64,000 bases of DNA from Bufo bufo (lineage: Eukaryota > Chordata > Amphibia > Anura > Bufonidae), in assembly GCF_905171765.1 (NCBI RefSeq), contig NC_053390.1, forward strand, positions 215,332,927 to 215,396,926, read 5' to 3'. The position numbers were made by a program, and so were the translations under genes. How positions within the stretch are numbered: position 1 is the first letter of the stretch; each line of letters opens with the position of its first letter. Shown one piece after another: positions 45,601 to 50,347 of this stretch. The notes under the pieces are model-generated. The model saw nothing but the letters and a program-made list of their open reading frames with translations, had not been told where the DNA came from and ran no database searches.

Positions 45601-47391
45601 TGTTCCCCATGTGCTGGGCCCCTCACACTGATTCTACTTACCTGGCTCACTGCTCCCTGCGCCGCTCCTGGTCCCCCACTGCTGCTGCTTCTCCCCATGC
45701 ACGGATGAATACTAGCAAGGTTATTGTTACTATTGCATATCTTGTGCCATTCTCAAGGCAACTCTTGAGATTTTTTGCTAAATTGGTATTTTTCTGATCA
45801 ATCCTGTTGCTGATGTAACACTTTTTCTGGTAGAGATGGATGAATTTGATTATATAGAAATAAAATTTGGTTTGAAGAATTGTCTTCCTGTGTAAGGTCT
45901 TATTCACATGGTCAGTGTTTTGCATCAGTGATTAGGAGCCAAAACCAGGAGTGAAGGCTACACAGCGATAAAGTATAATTGAAAGATTAGCATCTGTTCT
46001 CTGTTTTTAACCTGCACTTGGATTTGGTTCACATTCACTGATGGGAATCACTGATCAAACCCTGTCCATGTGAATGTCCCGATGCACACGTCTGTATCTG
46101 TTTTGCGGTCTGCAAATTTCAGATCCACACAATACGTATGTGGTCCGTGTGTCGTCCACAATTTATTACCCTTCGGGGAAGGTTTATCAAACTGGTGTAA
46201 AGTAGAACTGGCTTAGTTGCCCACAACAACCAATGAGATTCCACCTTTAATTTTCCCAGGTCTTTTGGAAAATTAAAGGTGGTATCTGATTGGTTGCTAT
46301 GGGCAAATAAGCCAGTTGTTTTCAGTTGGTCTGTGGTCTGCATTTTACAGACATATAATACCTTTATGCAGAACAGACATGGAGATCGGTGTGCTTTACT
46401 TATCCATTTGTCCGTTCCGCGAAAAGCTAGAACATGTTCTGTACTTGTTCGCAAAAGGCAGACCACGGACCCATTAAAGTCAATGGGTCCACAAAAAATG
46501 TGAATGCATCTGTATTTTGCAGATCCGTAAATTGCGGACCACTGAATACAGTCATGTGCATGGGGCCTTAGGCCTAACAACTTAGAAAAATGATTTAGTA
46601 AGTATTTCCTTTGTAATAGCCCCGTCAAGCTGCTAATATGAATCATATGTTGATGTTAATAGCTGGAATTTCTTTGCCTTTTAATACAGGGCTTTTTAAG
46701 TGCCTGCAGCCCAGAAGCTGTTTTGCTACAAACGGAGAACTATATGAGTACTGGAGAAGTAGCTGGTGTGGCTTCACAGGTGGGTCATCTAGAAGTGACA
46801 ATATCCTACTTTAAGCGTGCACCAACATAGGATGGCTTCCCTGTGGAATTGCATATGTTTTATAGTACCAGCAAAGTGGATGACCGTTTAAGAAATCGCC
46901 AGCGTAAATGTGCCTATGGTCCAGAATGTCAATTTTTGCTCTGGTTTTCCACCAGAGATTTCACCACTTGCAATTCATAGGGTGAAATCTACAGCCAAAG
47001 TAATTCTGCCCAGTTTGGCCGTATCAAAAAGGAATACTAAAAAACAGAAACTCTGCCATGCACCACCCCTTAGGCCCTACACTAGGCATATTACAGTAGA
47101 CCAGTTGTTTTTAACGCTGCCAGGACTCATACAGAAAACTTGATTCCTACTTTCATAAAAGATGTTTTCTCAATATTCTGTCTGATTTAAGTGAAACTGA
47201 TTTTATATTTCCAATTTCTTTTTTTTCCTGATACTTGTGTTGCAGATAAAAACAATAATTTTGGACAATATGATTGAGAAGAAACAGTTTGAAAAGTTTT
47301 TGAAAAGTAAATGCCATAATGTTTTGAAGATGCATGCAGTTAATTCTAATCGTGTGAAAGAGCTGGCAGATTACCTTGCAGACAAAAATTG
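7634..47391 (+). CDS. KNTC1: KNTC1 (ROD), C-terminal portion, 20 exons, both ends outside window
   Basis: Spliced coding sequence of the kinetochore protein ROD. Exons: 7634-7743, 7827-8031, 10036-10125, 23121-23292, 23551-23609, 24384-24600, 24701-24774, 33039-33249, 33454-33566, 34448-34497, 39860-39938, 41461-41579, 42126-42261, 43126-43221, 43507-43563, 43670-43724, 43802-43865, 45206-45335, 46690-46779, 47246-47391. All have GT/AG borders, the phases agree at every junction, and the 2273 bp join into one open frame. I recognise the protein from blocks such as SPKEGMIKGLWKNHSHEA, AVRLVTEL and LLQKLLGFNM. Known for the family: ROD forms the RZZ complex with ZW10 and Zwilch, builds the mitotic kinetochore corona, recruits Spindly-dynein and MAD1-MAD2 and supports the spindle checkpoint. 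The vertebrate protein is about 2200 residues; this covers roughly the last third, the helical ROD C-terminal domain. The final few dozen residues are not in the window. Intron sizes are set by transposons. Confidence 0.93.
7827..8031 (+). CDS. KNTC1: KNTC1 exon b
   Basis: Separated from exon a by an 83-bp intron, the shortest in the gene here apart from a 77-bp one further down. It encodes TFMLDSDAALQLYIETLLL and ends in SLSGILHK, phase 0, with donor gtaaaa. Confidence 0.9.
8277..8640. mobile_element. TTAA-type MITE
   Basis: Ends AGGGGACCTGTCACCT and its complement AGGTGACAGGTTCCCT, flanked by CTAA (8273-8276, one change) and TTAA (8641-8644). TTAA duplication is typical of piggyBac and Kolobok families. 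Non-coding. Confidence 0.68.
8650..8875. repeat. Interspersed repeat fragment shared with 25435-25640
   Basis: The run from cgcatggttgctagg through a short inverted repeat (ccttataacatggttataagg) to aactcaccttctcctcttg recurs near 25440-25600. It is the interior of a Harbinger-type MITE there; no termini are seen here. Confidence 0.55.
8880..9592. repeat. Minisatellite array, ~29-bp unit, about 24 copies
   Basis: Tandem copies of ccataacagtgccatccacagatcccc, with variable C-run length in the first half and a cleaner, shorter unit (ccccagatccccctccataa) in the second. This is the reverse complement of the units at 5866-6035. Long open frames here are a by-product of the period, not genes. Confidence 0.93.
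9660..9724. mobile_element. hAT-like MITE terminus
   Basis: cgattattaaaataatcg and gcagccctag form the end of a widespread vertebrate hAT-type MITE (CTAGGGCTGC on the other strand). The partner end was not found, so the element is truncated or was replaced by the minisatellite. Confidence 0.5.
10036..10125 (+). CDS. KNTC1: KNTC1 exon c
   Basis: Thirty whole codons, LEPYDYETIDGTLQVILAAD onward to IQLSQ, between acceptor tattttag and donor gtaata. The next intron is 13.0 kb and holds two DIRS copies. Confidence 0.85.
10126..10887 (+). other. KNTC1 intron with one short MITE (10249-10380)
   Basis: Within it, gtatattcacatc at 10250 and gatgtgaatatggcc at 10365-10379 are inverted and flanked by TAA, as in a short Harbinger-type MITE. 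The rest shows nothing recognisable. Confidence 0.5.
11640..11745 (+). pseudogene. DIRS copy 2 gag fragment
   Basis: FCKCLEELISEATGGKSSLL corresponds to the gag C-terminal block (DDIISEATGGKS / DEIISDATGGKS) seen in copies 3 and 4. The surrounding frame is broken. Confidence 0.65.
12067..12594 (+). pseudogene. DIRS copy 2 reverse transcriptase fragment
   Basis: One open frame with RT motifs: LFEVPKKDNSLHPILYLN, FHMESLKSS, FVALTFGLATTLRVFTKV and the catalytic FYLDDLLVKA. The palm is fairly complete, but sequence after YLDD leaves the RT frame and the remaining pol domains are deleted. Confidence 0.8.
13026..14408. other. Intron with old interspersed-repeat fragments
   Basis: Contains palindromic non-coding pieces of common amphibian-type repeats (about 13050-13260 around ggtgccggaactac; about 13860-14240 ending gacaacccctttaat). 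No clear element borders or coding were found. Confidence 0.45.
14409..15552. mobile_element. hAT-type MITE with exact 8-bp target duplication
   Basis: Starts TAGGGATCGACCGAT and ends ATCGGTCGATCCCTA, flanked by ACTGATAC at 14401-14408 and 15553-15560. The interior has a ~50-bp minisatellite (about 14900-15075, gcactgcgccaccaatg) and a long inverted repeat around 15090-15280 (gccggctatgtgattctgca). No transposase. Confidence 0.88.
15603..15649. repeat. (TA)n microsatellite, target of Tc1 insertion
   Basis: Uninterrupted TA repeat continuing for about 14 bases on the far side of the Tc1 element (16703-16717). Confidence 0.9.
15650..16702 (+). mobile_element. Tc1-like transposon, internally deleted
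   Basis: Short terminal inverted repeats (CACTCACCTAAAGAATTATT and its complement), inserted at TA inside a TA microsatellite. About 1.05 kb with one degenerate transposase gene. The termini and protein are those of a Tc1 family found in many fishes and amphibians (recollection, not tested). Confidence 0.9.
15798..16650 (+). pseudogene. Tc1-like transposase pseudogene
   Basis: The start MGKKGDLSNFERGMVVGARR is followed by the paired-type helix-turn-helix (LLGFSRTTISRVYKEW). Catalytic landmarks are WSDESRF (first Asp), QQDNAPCH (second Asp) and SPDLNPIEH (Glu), so the DD34E triad is represented. Between RIWHKQNEN and PSSDGYFQQ some tens of residues of the catalytic core are missing. A TAG stop at 16401-16403 replaces an expected Trp codon, and later frame changes spoil the C terminus. 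It cannot encode an active enzyme. Confidence 0.9.
16703..17199. other. Intron with palindromic repeat fragment
   Basis: 16720-17030 holds inverted halves (caggataagtcatcaatatc; gcaagcaggtataa) of the repeat family also seen at 23344 and 47870. The rest is AT-rich and unrecognised. Confidence 0.45.
17240..17380. repeat. DIRS copy 3 right inverted terminal repeat
   Basis: Inverted match of 22640-22805: attgggggacacaggaccgt, gctgctgccactaggaggcg and cctccagcctggagagagca occur in the same order on the opposite strand. Confidence 0.9.
17517..17612. repeat. DIRS internal complementary region (circle-junction template)
   Basis: The first ~64 bp are the reverse complement of the outer right edge at 17202-17265 (tgagttcacaaaaatctcat, about one mismatch). 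The following 31 bp (from ctcatatcattggggg) match the outer left edge, the reverse complement of 22800-22770. The two outer edges are thus joined back to back inside the element, as expected for the DIRS region thought to template closure of the circular DNA intermediate. Confidence 0.88.
17676..18500 (-). CDS. DIRS copy 3 tyrosine recombinase, catalytic frame open
   Basis: A 274-codon open frame without stops contains the whole recognisable catalytic region of a DIRS recombinase. The first-arginine box is ITSIRQVSELAALS, then a middle region, the HxxR box AHSTRAVGASW, and the tyrosine in HTFTKFYRV, followed by LADASLGRRVLQAAV at the C terminus. In this family the enzyme inserts a circular DNA copy instead of using an integrase. 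The upstream part of the protein (DAVIRTMIRARKPSSYRIYY, ending near 18425) is in a neighbouring overlapping frame, so the N-terminal DNA-binding part may be lost or frameshifted. The Met at 18500 is just the first in the frame. Confidence 0.85.
   Translation of the reverse strand: MDLGMALSSLTGQVSALSIFFQRTLAILGPVKTFLQGVAHTVPPYWPPLHCWDLNLVLGALQTAAFEPLSEVSIRLLSWKVAFLVAITSIRQVSELAALSYKEPFLAFHQVKVVLRPVPSFLPKVVSAFHVNEDIVFPSAFSSAGGLPPSSGCSTGLEDLSMVAPFRRTDALFVISEGPRKGLAASKVTIARWIRLAIAEAYRSRDKVPPPGITAHSTRAVGASWAHLHHASASQLCKAATWSSLHTFTKFYRVHSLALADASLGRRVLQAAVQ
19010..20490 (-). pseudogene. DIRS copy 3 reverse transcriptase and RNase H
   Basis: RT begins with SDAWAREVVTSGYKKEF and, after a frame change near 20120, continues through PVLDLKIVNRFL, DIQDAYLHVPIA, FVALPFGLATAPRVFTKV and the catalytic LPYLDDILIKA. 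RNase H pieces follow in other frames: VRVQSDNATAVAYINHQG (around 19290) and VDNWTSNFLRR (around 19120). At least two frameshifts and a stop near 19402 separate them. Confidence 0.86.
20616..22004 (-). pseudogene. DIRS copy 3 gag-like ORF1, frame broken
   Basis: The N-terminal part (22004-21267) has a CxxC pair (SLCSACQ), a basic/Ser-rich stretch (KRPRSGRHSSSDASAS) and the block ASMVDSLISAIRDTF. The C-terminal part (21185-20616) has DLLYPFPTD, SPPKVDPPVARLAKNT, RRELWLKVWLAD and LLDDIISEATGGKS. Copy 4 shows the same order. The two parts are in different frames, so this copy is disrupted around 21190-21270. The role as gag-like nucleocapsid protein is inferred from its position upstream of RT. 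Confidence 0.8.
22640..22807. repeat. DIRS copy 3 left (5') inverted terminal repeat
   Basis: Outer edge gcgagaaat at about 22799-22807. It carries the same blocks as 17240-17380 in inverse orientation and presumably contains the promoter. Confidence 0.88.
22808..23120 (+). other. Intron with short repeat fragment
   Basis: 22915-23020 contains a fragment of the repeat gaaactggtgtaaag...ttggttgctattggc that also lies at 46170-46320. Nothing else was recognised before the exon d acceptor. Confidence 0.45.
23121..23292 (+). CDS. KNTC1: KNTC1 exon d
   Basis: Acceptor gtctgcag. Encodes ALSLVNLLRSYKRIAPPADI onward, with LPFHLLFF near the end. It ends with one base of a split Ser codon before donor gtaagt. 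Confidence 0.9.
23344..23491. mobile_element. Short TTAA MITE
   Basis: 148 bp, AGGGGTTGTCCGA start and complementary AGACAACCACTT end, flanked by TTAA at 23340-23343 and 23492-23495. The interior carries the tcctgaggataggtcatcag motif common to several repeats here. Confidence 0.72.
23551..23609 (+). CDS. KNTC1: KNTC1 exon e
   Basis: Small 59-bp exon, SELSEESFPTLLLISKLMK, entered in phase 1 and left in phase 0. Acceptor gttctag, donor gtgagt. Confidence 0.87.
23610..24383 (+). other. KNTC1 intron, old repeat remnants only
   Basis: Around 23830-24060 an imperfect inverted repeat (ccattcattctctatgggac / cccgtagagaatgggcatgc) marks an old MITE without clear ends. No coding sequence was seen. 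Confidence 0.45.
24384..24600 (+). CDS. KNTC1: KNTC1 exon f
   Basis: The largest exon here (217 bp). It encodes VSLDTLYMTAVKHVFEKSL and SNPEWAAAIAHRIAQELP. Acceptor aatttag, donor gttagt, leaving one base of a split Gly codon. Confidence 0.9.
24701..24774 (+). CDS. KNTC1: KNTC1 exon g
   Basis: Follows a 100-bp intron. Encodes PDKIHALKFCLHLAEKWKM and ends in phase 0 before gtaagt. The next intron (8.3 kb) contains a MITE with a full-length LINE inside it. Confidence 0.9.
25870..27291 (+). pseudogene. LINE ORF1 (RNA-binding coiled-coil protein), disrupted
   Basis: N-terminal basic/Ala-rich region (MIGPSRAQSAAEKLKEYV), then a heptad-like coiled coil (RQDVQQLRENVRHTEDRVSA), then the RRM-like start (LENRARRN) and the ERAHRVP block typical of L1 ORF1 proteins. 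The C-terminal half follows after the MITE (LFPDFSAELLKKRAAFISVK, FVDPKEAEEW). Lesions: an in-frame TAG at 26098-26100, a short deletion after ENRARRN, and the 527-bp MITE. Confidence 0.85.
26475..27001. mobile_element. TTAA foldback MITE inside LINE ORF1
   Basis: Flanked by TTAA at 26471-26474 and 27002-27005. Arms of about 250 bp (AGGGAGTCTGTCACGACATT and its complement) are almost perfect inverted copies, so the 527-bp element can fold on itself. Belongs to a piggyBac- or Kolobok-type family; same termini as 28884-29638. Confidence 0.85.
27292..27882 (+). other. LINE inter-ORF region
   Basis: Pyrimidine-rich stretch (27475-27560) between ORF1 and ORF2. It has open frames but no recognisable protein. 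Confidence 0.45.
27883..32267 (+). pseudogene. LINE ORF2 (AP endonuclease and reverse transcriptase), multiply broken
   Basis: Starts MADLNVVSWNVRGLGSPRKR, the classic start of the apurinic endonuclease, with LVLQETHL and CMGDFNLVMHEDMDR further on. The linker is split by a 755-bp MITE. RT landmarks: KELPAGKAPGPDGIPVE, KCGSYRPVSLLNLDYKI, HKDQSGFILGRSTSDNIRR, SLDTAKAFDSVEW, and catalytic YTDDLLLF near 30652-30675, where family members usually have YADD. The C-terminal part is readable to a stop at 32267. Stops near 27964 and 28084 and several frameshifts inactivate it. Confidence 0.9.
28884..29638. mobile_element. Long TTAA foldback MITE inside LINE ORF2
   Basis: TTAA at 28880-28883 and 29639-29642. 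About 345-bp arms are nearly identical inverted copies; for example cccagggcggcgctcacctc near 29041 returns inverted near 29464. The arms are GC-rich and produce long mirrored open frames on both strands that are not genes. Shares its AGGGAGTCTGTCAC ends with 26475-27001. Confidence 0.87.
33039..33249 (+). CDS. KNTC1: KNTC1 exon h
   Basis: Acceptor tttttaag. Encodes EESHERAEVLIKKLSMQYRR and KPATLIVSLYEHSSVEERI. Ends with one base of a split Asp codon before gtttgt, a weak donor. Confidence 0.9.
33454..33566 (+). CDS. KNTC1: KNTC1 exon i
   Basis: Encodes IHTVAKQIAEVNNLSMNKI and LLLDKWLCPNTV, ending in phase 0 at donor gtgagt. Confidence 0.92.
33598..33955. mobile_element. PIF/Harbinger-type MITE, TTA duplication
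   Basis: GGGCTTGTTCACACG / CGTGTGAACAAGCCC ends flanked by TTA at 33595-33597 and 33956-33958. Interior inverted repeats rich in GCGGTCCGCA/CCGCAAAA. It lies 31 bp after the donor of exon i. Confidence 0.87.
34111..34172. repeat. GATA/TA microsatellite
   Basis: agat- and ta-repeats (agatagatagatagagatag, then tatatata) immediately before a palindrome. Confidence 0.85.
34157..34341. repeat. Palindrome made of two inverted Penelope-like tails
   Basis: About 90-bp arms (tcaacacatgttgatacagg... and complement) meet at a 7-nt loop near 34251. Each arm carries gagagagctgaaacgttgcc and a tgaataaattttg-type tail, similar in layout to the Penelope-type tails at 53165 and 55756. Confidence 0.6.
34260..34288 (+). 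ncRNA. Hammerhead-like core, degenerate
   Basis: gtgataa, one base, a 6-bp stem ggctct/agagct with loop gtgag, then GAAA. It differs from the canonical CUGANGA core at two positions. The mirror copy lies on the minus strand in the other arm of the palindrome. Likely an inactive relic. Confidence 0.3.
34448..34497 (+). CDS. KNTC1: KNTC1 exon j
   Basis: Fifty-base exon coding for the acidic stretch KDKDLLGDIQGDEDLS, with two bases of a split Arg codon at its end. Acceptor ttttacag, donor gtatgc. The following intron contains the piggyBac element. Confidence 0.85.
35446..37350 (+). pseudogene. piggyBac transposase pseudogene
   Basis: Starts MANKGYSSEEAYRILTQSDE with an acidic N terminus. Catalytic aspartates are represented by IICVDESLIHF, GYHLYVDNFYTSVPLF and HMGGVDFNDQM, the DDD pattern of piggyBac. 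The C-terminal cysteine-rich zinc-binding domain is intact in sequence (CRVCSRSGIRR, YFCPDCPDHPALCLGECF). Lesions: TAG at 35941-35943, TAG at 36571-36573, and a frameshift near 36950 (DQMLPSLF, then RRTRRWYKKVSVYLIQLA in the next frame). The otherwise good conservation suggests a moderately young death. Confidence 0.92.
38083..39030. repeat. Large inverted repeat in piggyBac 3' region
   Basis: Arms carry ggaaagaagacaccccaagg, ttttgtcacaagtt, tgcaaaaaagtgtcacacat and cacccagcatgggtatatgt in mirrored order about a centre near 38550. A third, shorter repeat of the outer block follows at 38940-39030. Confidence 0.8.
39270..39605. mobile_element. TTAA foldback MITE
   Basis: AGAGGACCTTTCACTAGTTT and its complement as ends; TTAA at 39266-39269 and 39606-39609. 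About 110-bp arms (cagtgggcagagcggcgccc). Inserted 20 bp before the right end of the piggyBac element. Confidence 0.85.
39860..39938 (+). CDS. KNTC1: KNTC1 exon k
   Basis: Encodes VIYLLQPYPVDFSSRILYAI followed by a Thr/Ser-rich end. The ILYAITTSTTS block is characteristic of vertebrate KNTC1. Donor gtaagc. Confidence 0.92.
40052..40373. mobile_element. TTAA foldback MITE
   Basis: AGGGCTTCTGTCAGCAGATT start and complementary end, TTAA at 40048-40051 and 40374-40377. Inverted arms meet around tgagtctctatgagcaatgg. Confidence 0.83.
40951..41395. mobile_element. PIF/Harbinger-type MITE, TTA duplication
   Basis: GGCTACTTTCACA / GTGAAAGTAGCC with TTA at 40948-40950 and 41396-41398. The interior has mirrored gaaaacggatcc blocks. 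It ends 65 bp before exon l. Confidence 0.85.
41461..41579 (+). CDS. KNTC1: KNTC1 exon l
   Basis: Encodes PIGDNKLTFAHRSRALQCLI onward, a block that matches KNTC1 closely. It ends with AA of a split Lys codon before gtaagt. Confidence 0.93.
42126..42261 (+). CDS. KNTC1: KNTC1 exon m
   Basis: Encodes YYLKCCIYLSEFEILNIPY and the diagnostic SPKEGMIKGLWKNHSHEAR. The donor is the second GT (gtgagt after CCAGG), because only that choice keeps the next exon open. Confidence 0.95.
42398..42704. mobile_element. hAT-type palindromic MITE, older copy
   Basis: Starts TAGAGATGAGCTAACTTC and ends GTTCGCTCACCTA. Flanks CTTATAAT (42390-42397) and CTCATAAT (42705-42712) are an 8-bp target duplication with one change. 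Imperfect palindrome around aatgcctttag. Same termini as 44617-44854. Confidence 0.8.
43126..43221 (+). CDS. KNTC1: KNTC1 exon n
   Basis: Thirty-two codons, AVRLVTELSLEYQVYDPQLW onward to LLQKLLGFNM, in phase 0. Acceptor is a long T tract ending tttag; donor gtaagc. Confidence 0.95.
43507..43563 (+). CDS. KNTC1: KNTC1 exon o
   Basis: Nineteen whole codons, MSYLRKVLVAITGIHCLWE. Acceptor ttatag, donor gtatgt. Confidence 0.93.
43670..43724 (+). CDS. KNTC1: KNTC1 exon p
   Basis: Encodes VPNFTRAWRSVVLAPFAC plus one base of a split Ala codon. Acceptor tttacag, donor gtatgt. Confidence 0.92.
43802..43865 (+). CDS. KNTC1: KNTC1 exon q
   Basis: Follows a 77-bp intron. Encodes SCPPSPSQLEECYQSFLVLL and ends with AA of a split Lys codon before gtgagt. 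Confidence 0.92.
44281..44585. mobile_element. PIF/Harbinger-type MITE, TAA duplication
   Basis: GGCTCCATTCACAC / GTGAATGGAGCC with TAA at 44278-44280 and 44586-44588. The interior is rich in GCGGACCCGCA. Confidence 0.87.
44617..44854. mobile_element. Perfect 238-bp palindromic hAT-type MITE
   Basis: The two 119-bp arms, from TAGAGATGAGCGAACTTC inward to aataatgg|ccattatt at 44735/44736, are exact reverse complements with no spacer, as far as I can read. Flanked by the exact 8-bp duplication GTCATAAG (44609-44616 and 44855-44862). The open frames on both strands give the same peptide because of this symmetry and are not genes. Confidence 0.93.
45206..45335 (+). CDS. KNTC1: KNTC1 exon r
   Basis: Encodes CPVLADLDLVGIAKQYAQID and LPAFTFGCLLLIPYVEKRE, matching the KNTC1 DLDL-G-A-QY / LPAF pattern. 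Donor gtaatt. Confidence 0.94.
46077..46567. mobile_element. Harbinger-like MITE with nested repeat, degenerate
   Basis: gatgcacacg near 46081 and catgtgcatggggcc at 46553-46567 are inverted, and inner blocks (gcggtctgcaaatttcagat / gatccgtaaattgcgg) mirror each other. A separate repeat (about 46168-46318, ggtttatcaaactggtgtaa) sits inside. Confidence 0.55.
46690..46779 (+). CDS. KNTC1: KNTC1 exon s
   Basis: Thirty whole codons, GFLSACSPEAVLLQTENYM onward. Acceptor aatacag, donor gtgggt. Confidence 0.92.
47246..47391 (+). CDS. KNTC1: KNTC1 exon t (last in window)
   Basis: Encodes IKTIILDNMIEKKQFEKFLK and VLKMHAVNSNRVKELADYLA, then TG of a split codon before donor gtaagt. No continuation resembling the C terminus of the protein was found in the remaining 16.6 kb, so the terminal exon(s) lie downstream of the window. 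Confidence 0.92.
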
Positions 47392-48533
47392 GTAAGTCAT
47401 TGGCTATAATATAACTACTGTAGTGAAACTCCATGAATCCACCAGTAAGTCCAGAATTTATGATGATAGAGCACATAATAAATCTCTCCTTTAAAATTAA
47501 ATTGATTGGCAATATTTTGGTAAATAAAAAATGGCATAATCTTTTTTGATTTACCATAATAATATAATTAAACTACAGACACATACCCACATGAAACAAG
47601 GTGCCGTGCTGTAAAATACATAAATTATGAAAGGGGAACTAAGAGAGCAGAAAAGTACCATTAGACAAGTAATACTATATTGCATTAAATTACAACCATC
47701 AGACGAAAATATTAAACACAGCCAACTTCTTTTCAAACTATAGTGATCCATCATCGGTCAACTAAACCGATTGTTCCTTGTTAATTTTCAACTGACGAAT
47801 GTTCGTCTGTTTTGCTTGAAATCGTCTGTTTTGATCAACTTCAGACTAATGTGCATAGGTACCTTAAAGGGGGTTGTGCAGTGGGTAAGAATTGATGACC
47901 TGTCCTCAGGTCATCAATATCAGATTGGCGAGGATACGACTCCCGGTACCCGTGCTGATGAGCAGTTTGAAGCGGTATTGGCGCTGGTGCCTTACAATTC
48001 TATTAGAAAGCCTTTTAATTATAGACATTTTATTTTGTTAGCCATATACACAGCTATAACAATAAAATACAGTCCATGCAGCAAAGCAAAGTACACTTGT
48101 ATGTGCGTTATCTGCATTCCTGGTTTGGTTGGCTTTGTACCCATTATACCATAACTGTGTGAGAATCTTATTTGTTAAAAATGTTGTGTGTATGCTTCAG
48201 GATAGGTCACTAGTGTCAGGTCGACAGGAGTCTGGCTCCCAGAATACCCACCGATCAGCTGTTTTTATAAGCTGCTGTACCGGAACTACAAAGCTTCATA
48301 CAATATGTACTAGCCATTCGCAGTTACTGCAGTGCTGCTCCCATTCAGGTCCATGGAAGCAATGCTGCAATAACCAGGCACAGACTCTGTGTACAGAGCT
48401 ATGGAGTTCCTGTGCGACAACTCCTGAAAACAGCTGATCAGCAGATGTTCCAGGAGTTGGACCCACAACGATCTAGTATTAATGAACTATCCTGAGCATG
48501 AATTAAAATTGATACATAAATTATGAACATTTA
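47392..48533 (+). other. Intron of KNTC1 after exon t; repeat fragments
   Basis: 47870-48010 and 48190-48490 carry pieces of the caggtcatcaatatcagat and ccaccgatcagctg repeat families. No exon matching the KNTC1 C terminus was found. Confidence 0.5.
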
Positions 48534-49081
48534 TACAGTGGTGCTTGAATGTTTGTGAACCCATCAGAAATTTATATATTTCTGCGTAAATTTGACCTAA
48601 AAGTACATCAGATTTTCACAATTTGTCCTAAAAGTAGATAAAGATGACCAAATCAAACAAATGAGTCACAACTATTAGATTCAGTCAATTATTTATTGAA
48701 GAAAACAATATCATGTCTAATATCATGTCTGTGAGTGGCGAAGGTATGTTAACTTTTGCTTTCAGCATCTGGTGTGACTTCCCTTGTGCAACAATAACTG
48801 CAACTAAAAGTTTAATTGAAACCAGTTCCTCCATACAAAACAGCTTCAGCTCTGTTGGTGGGTTTCCTCCCATAAACTGCTGATTTCAGACCTTTCCATG
48901 ATATTTCTATTTGATTAAGGTTGACTTGGCTATTCCAAAACTTTAACTTTATTCTTCTTTAACAATTTTTTGCATAGAACCCTGATTAGGGTTGTTGTCT
49001 TACTTTATGACCCATGTTCTCTTGAGATCAGCTCACGGACAGATGTCCTGACATTTTTCCTTTACAATGTATTAATGTATA

Positions 49082-49839
49082 TGTGGCGGAAATAACCTCG
49101 CCACTGGTTTTTGGAGGGGCCTGTTTGCCAGCCTTTTGCCTCAGGATTATGGCCCATATACTAAAACTTTGAAGGAGAAGGTATTACCCAGCCGGACAGC
49201 CTAAATCTGTGGAACTGTTTTGGGCTGGAAAGCCATGCTTGCAGTCGGTCAAATGTGACTTCCATGGAATTCAGGAACCCCTGCTCGGATCTGGGTGATT
49301 TGTGGATATGTTGTTCGCCCATATCAGAGCTATCCAGGGATGTATAATTTCTGGAGATGTGTAGGACTTTGGGGTGTTTTGGGGAAAAATTTGTGTTTTC
49401 TGCCTGTTAGTGATTAAGTTAGCACATTGTGTTTGGTAATTGCATCACAGGCAGAGCCCATTGTGTTTAGTAATTGTATCACAGGCAGAGGGGGGGTTGT
49501 GTACAATTGCTGGGAGGGTTTCCATACTGTAAATGCATGTGATTGGCTAATGTAAAAACTGTCAGTCTTCCACAAGGTCCCCAGGGGAGTGTTCCTTGCT
49601 GGAAGACCTGCATAAAAGGCAGACATGTAGCCCCATTAAAGAGGTCCTGTTGTACCCTTCATGAAGTCTGAGCTCCTGTTTGGGTAACTATCTACTGGCT
49701 GGGGGAGGAACTACTTTGAAGCTGCATTCGTCCAGAACCATTCCTATCCACACCCGAACTGCAACTATAATCCCTAAGGATCAGCAGTTTGTGAGGAATA
49801 GGCGAATAAGTTGTACTACAACTACCAGCGTTCGTAACA
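49082..49839 (+). repeat. 5' LTR of an LTR retroelement
   Basis: Begins TGTGGCGGAAATAACC, ends cgttcgtaaca. cataaaaggc near 49612 is TATA-like; attaaagagg near 49635 is a possible polyA signal. Immediately downstream, tggtggcagcagtgggat (49841-49858) is placed like a tRNA primer-binding site. A related but diverged fragment (atcacaggcagag..., cccttcatgaagtctgggct) lies at 51226-51333 as the truncated 3' LTR. Confidence 0.65.
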
Positions 49840-49960
49840 TTGGTGGCAGCAGTGGGATTGCTTCCTAGTGTGAGGAGCAGCACCTTAGAGACACCTGTAA
49901 CGTGTGGATTTATACTAAGAGCAACACTAGTACTTGTACATTGCCCCTGGCTACAGCAGC

Positions 49961-50347
49961 ATGGAATCGGCTAGTTCTGGGACAGCGTTCTATGATGAAG
50001 AGGAGGATCACCCGAATTACAGGGATGCAGTCCGGAAAGGCGTATGGCACAAGGCCCTGAAGGACGTGCAGCGTCAGCGGGGGGAGAGTCTTCCCAGTGA
50101 GGAGCAGAGGTTGCTGATGCGATTGGAGCTGAGAATGCCTCTACTGAGAGAGCAGCCCCTGAAGGGGTGGGTGTCTGAGCGTGAGACCCTGGTATGGCAG
50201 GAGACCTGGCTGGATAATGCATACCAAGCACAATGGGAGGACCCACAGTCGGCAGGTGGAGATGGGACCGAGGTCTCTCTACTGGCCCTGCAGGGATGCT
50301 GGGCAGCCGGCCCAGATTCCCGGCGGCAGTGTGTTATAAAGGGATAG
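49961..50347 (+). CDS. Small gag-like ORF of LTR retroelement, function unknown
   Basis: Starts MESASSGTAFYDEEEDHPNY about 100 bp after the primer-binding-like site. 129 codons from this Met, acidic then strongly charged, helical-looking (WHKALKDVQRQRGESLPSEE, LLMRLELRMPLLREQ). No CCHC zinc knuckle or other motif seen. Calling it gag rests only on position. The next ~250 bp contain repeats of a gagagga-gaca / cagcagag type in other frames. Confidence 0.4.
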   Translation: MESASSGTAFYDEEEDHPNYRDAVRKGVWHKALKDVQRQRGESLPSEEQRLLMRLELRMPLLREQPLKGWVSERETLVWQETWLDNAYQAQWEDPQSAGGDGTEVSLLALQGCWAAGPDSRRQCVIKG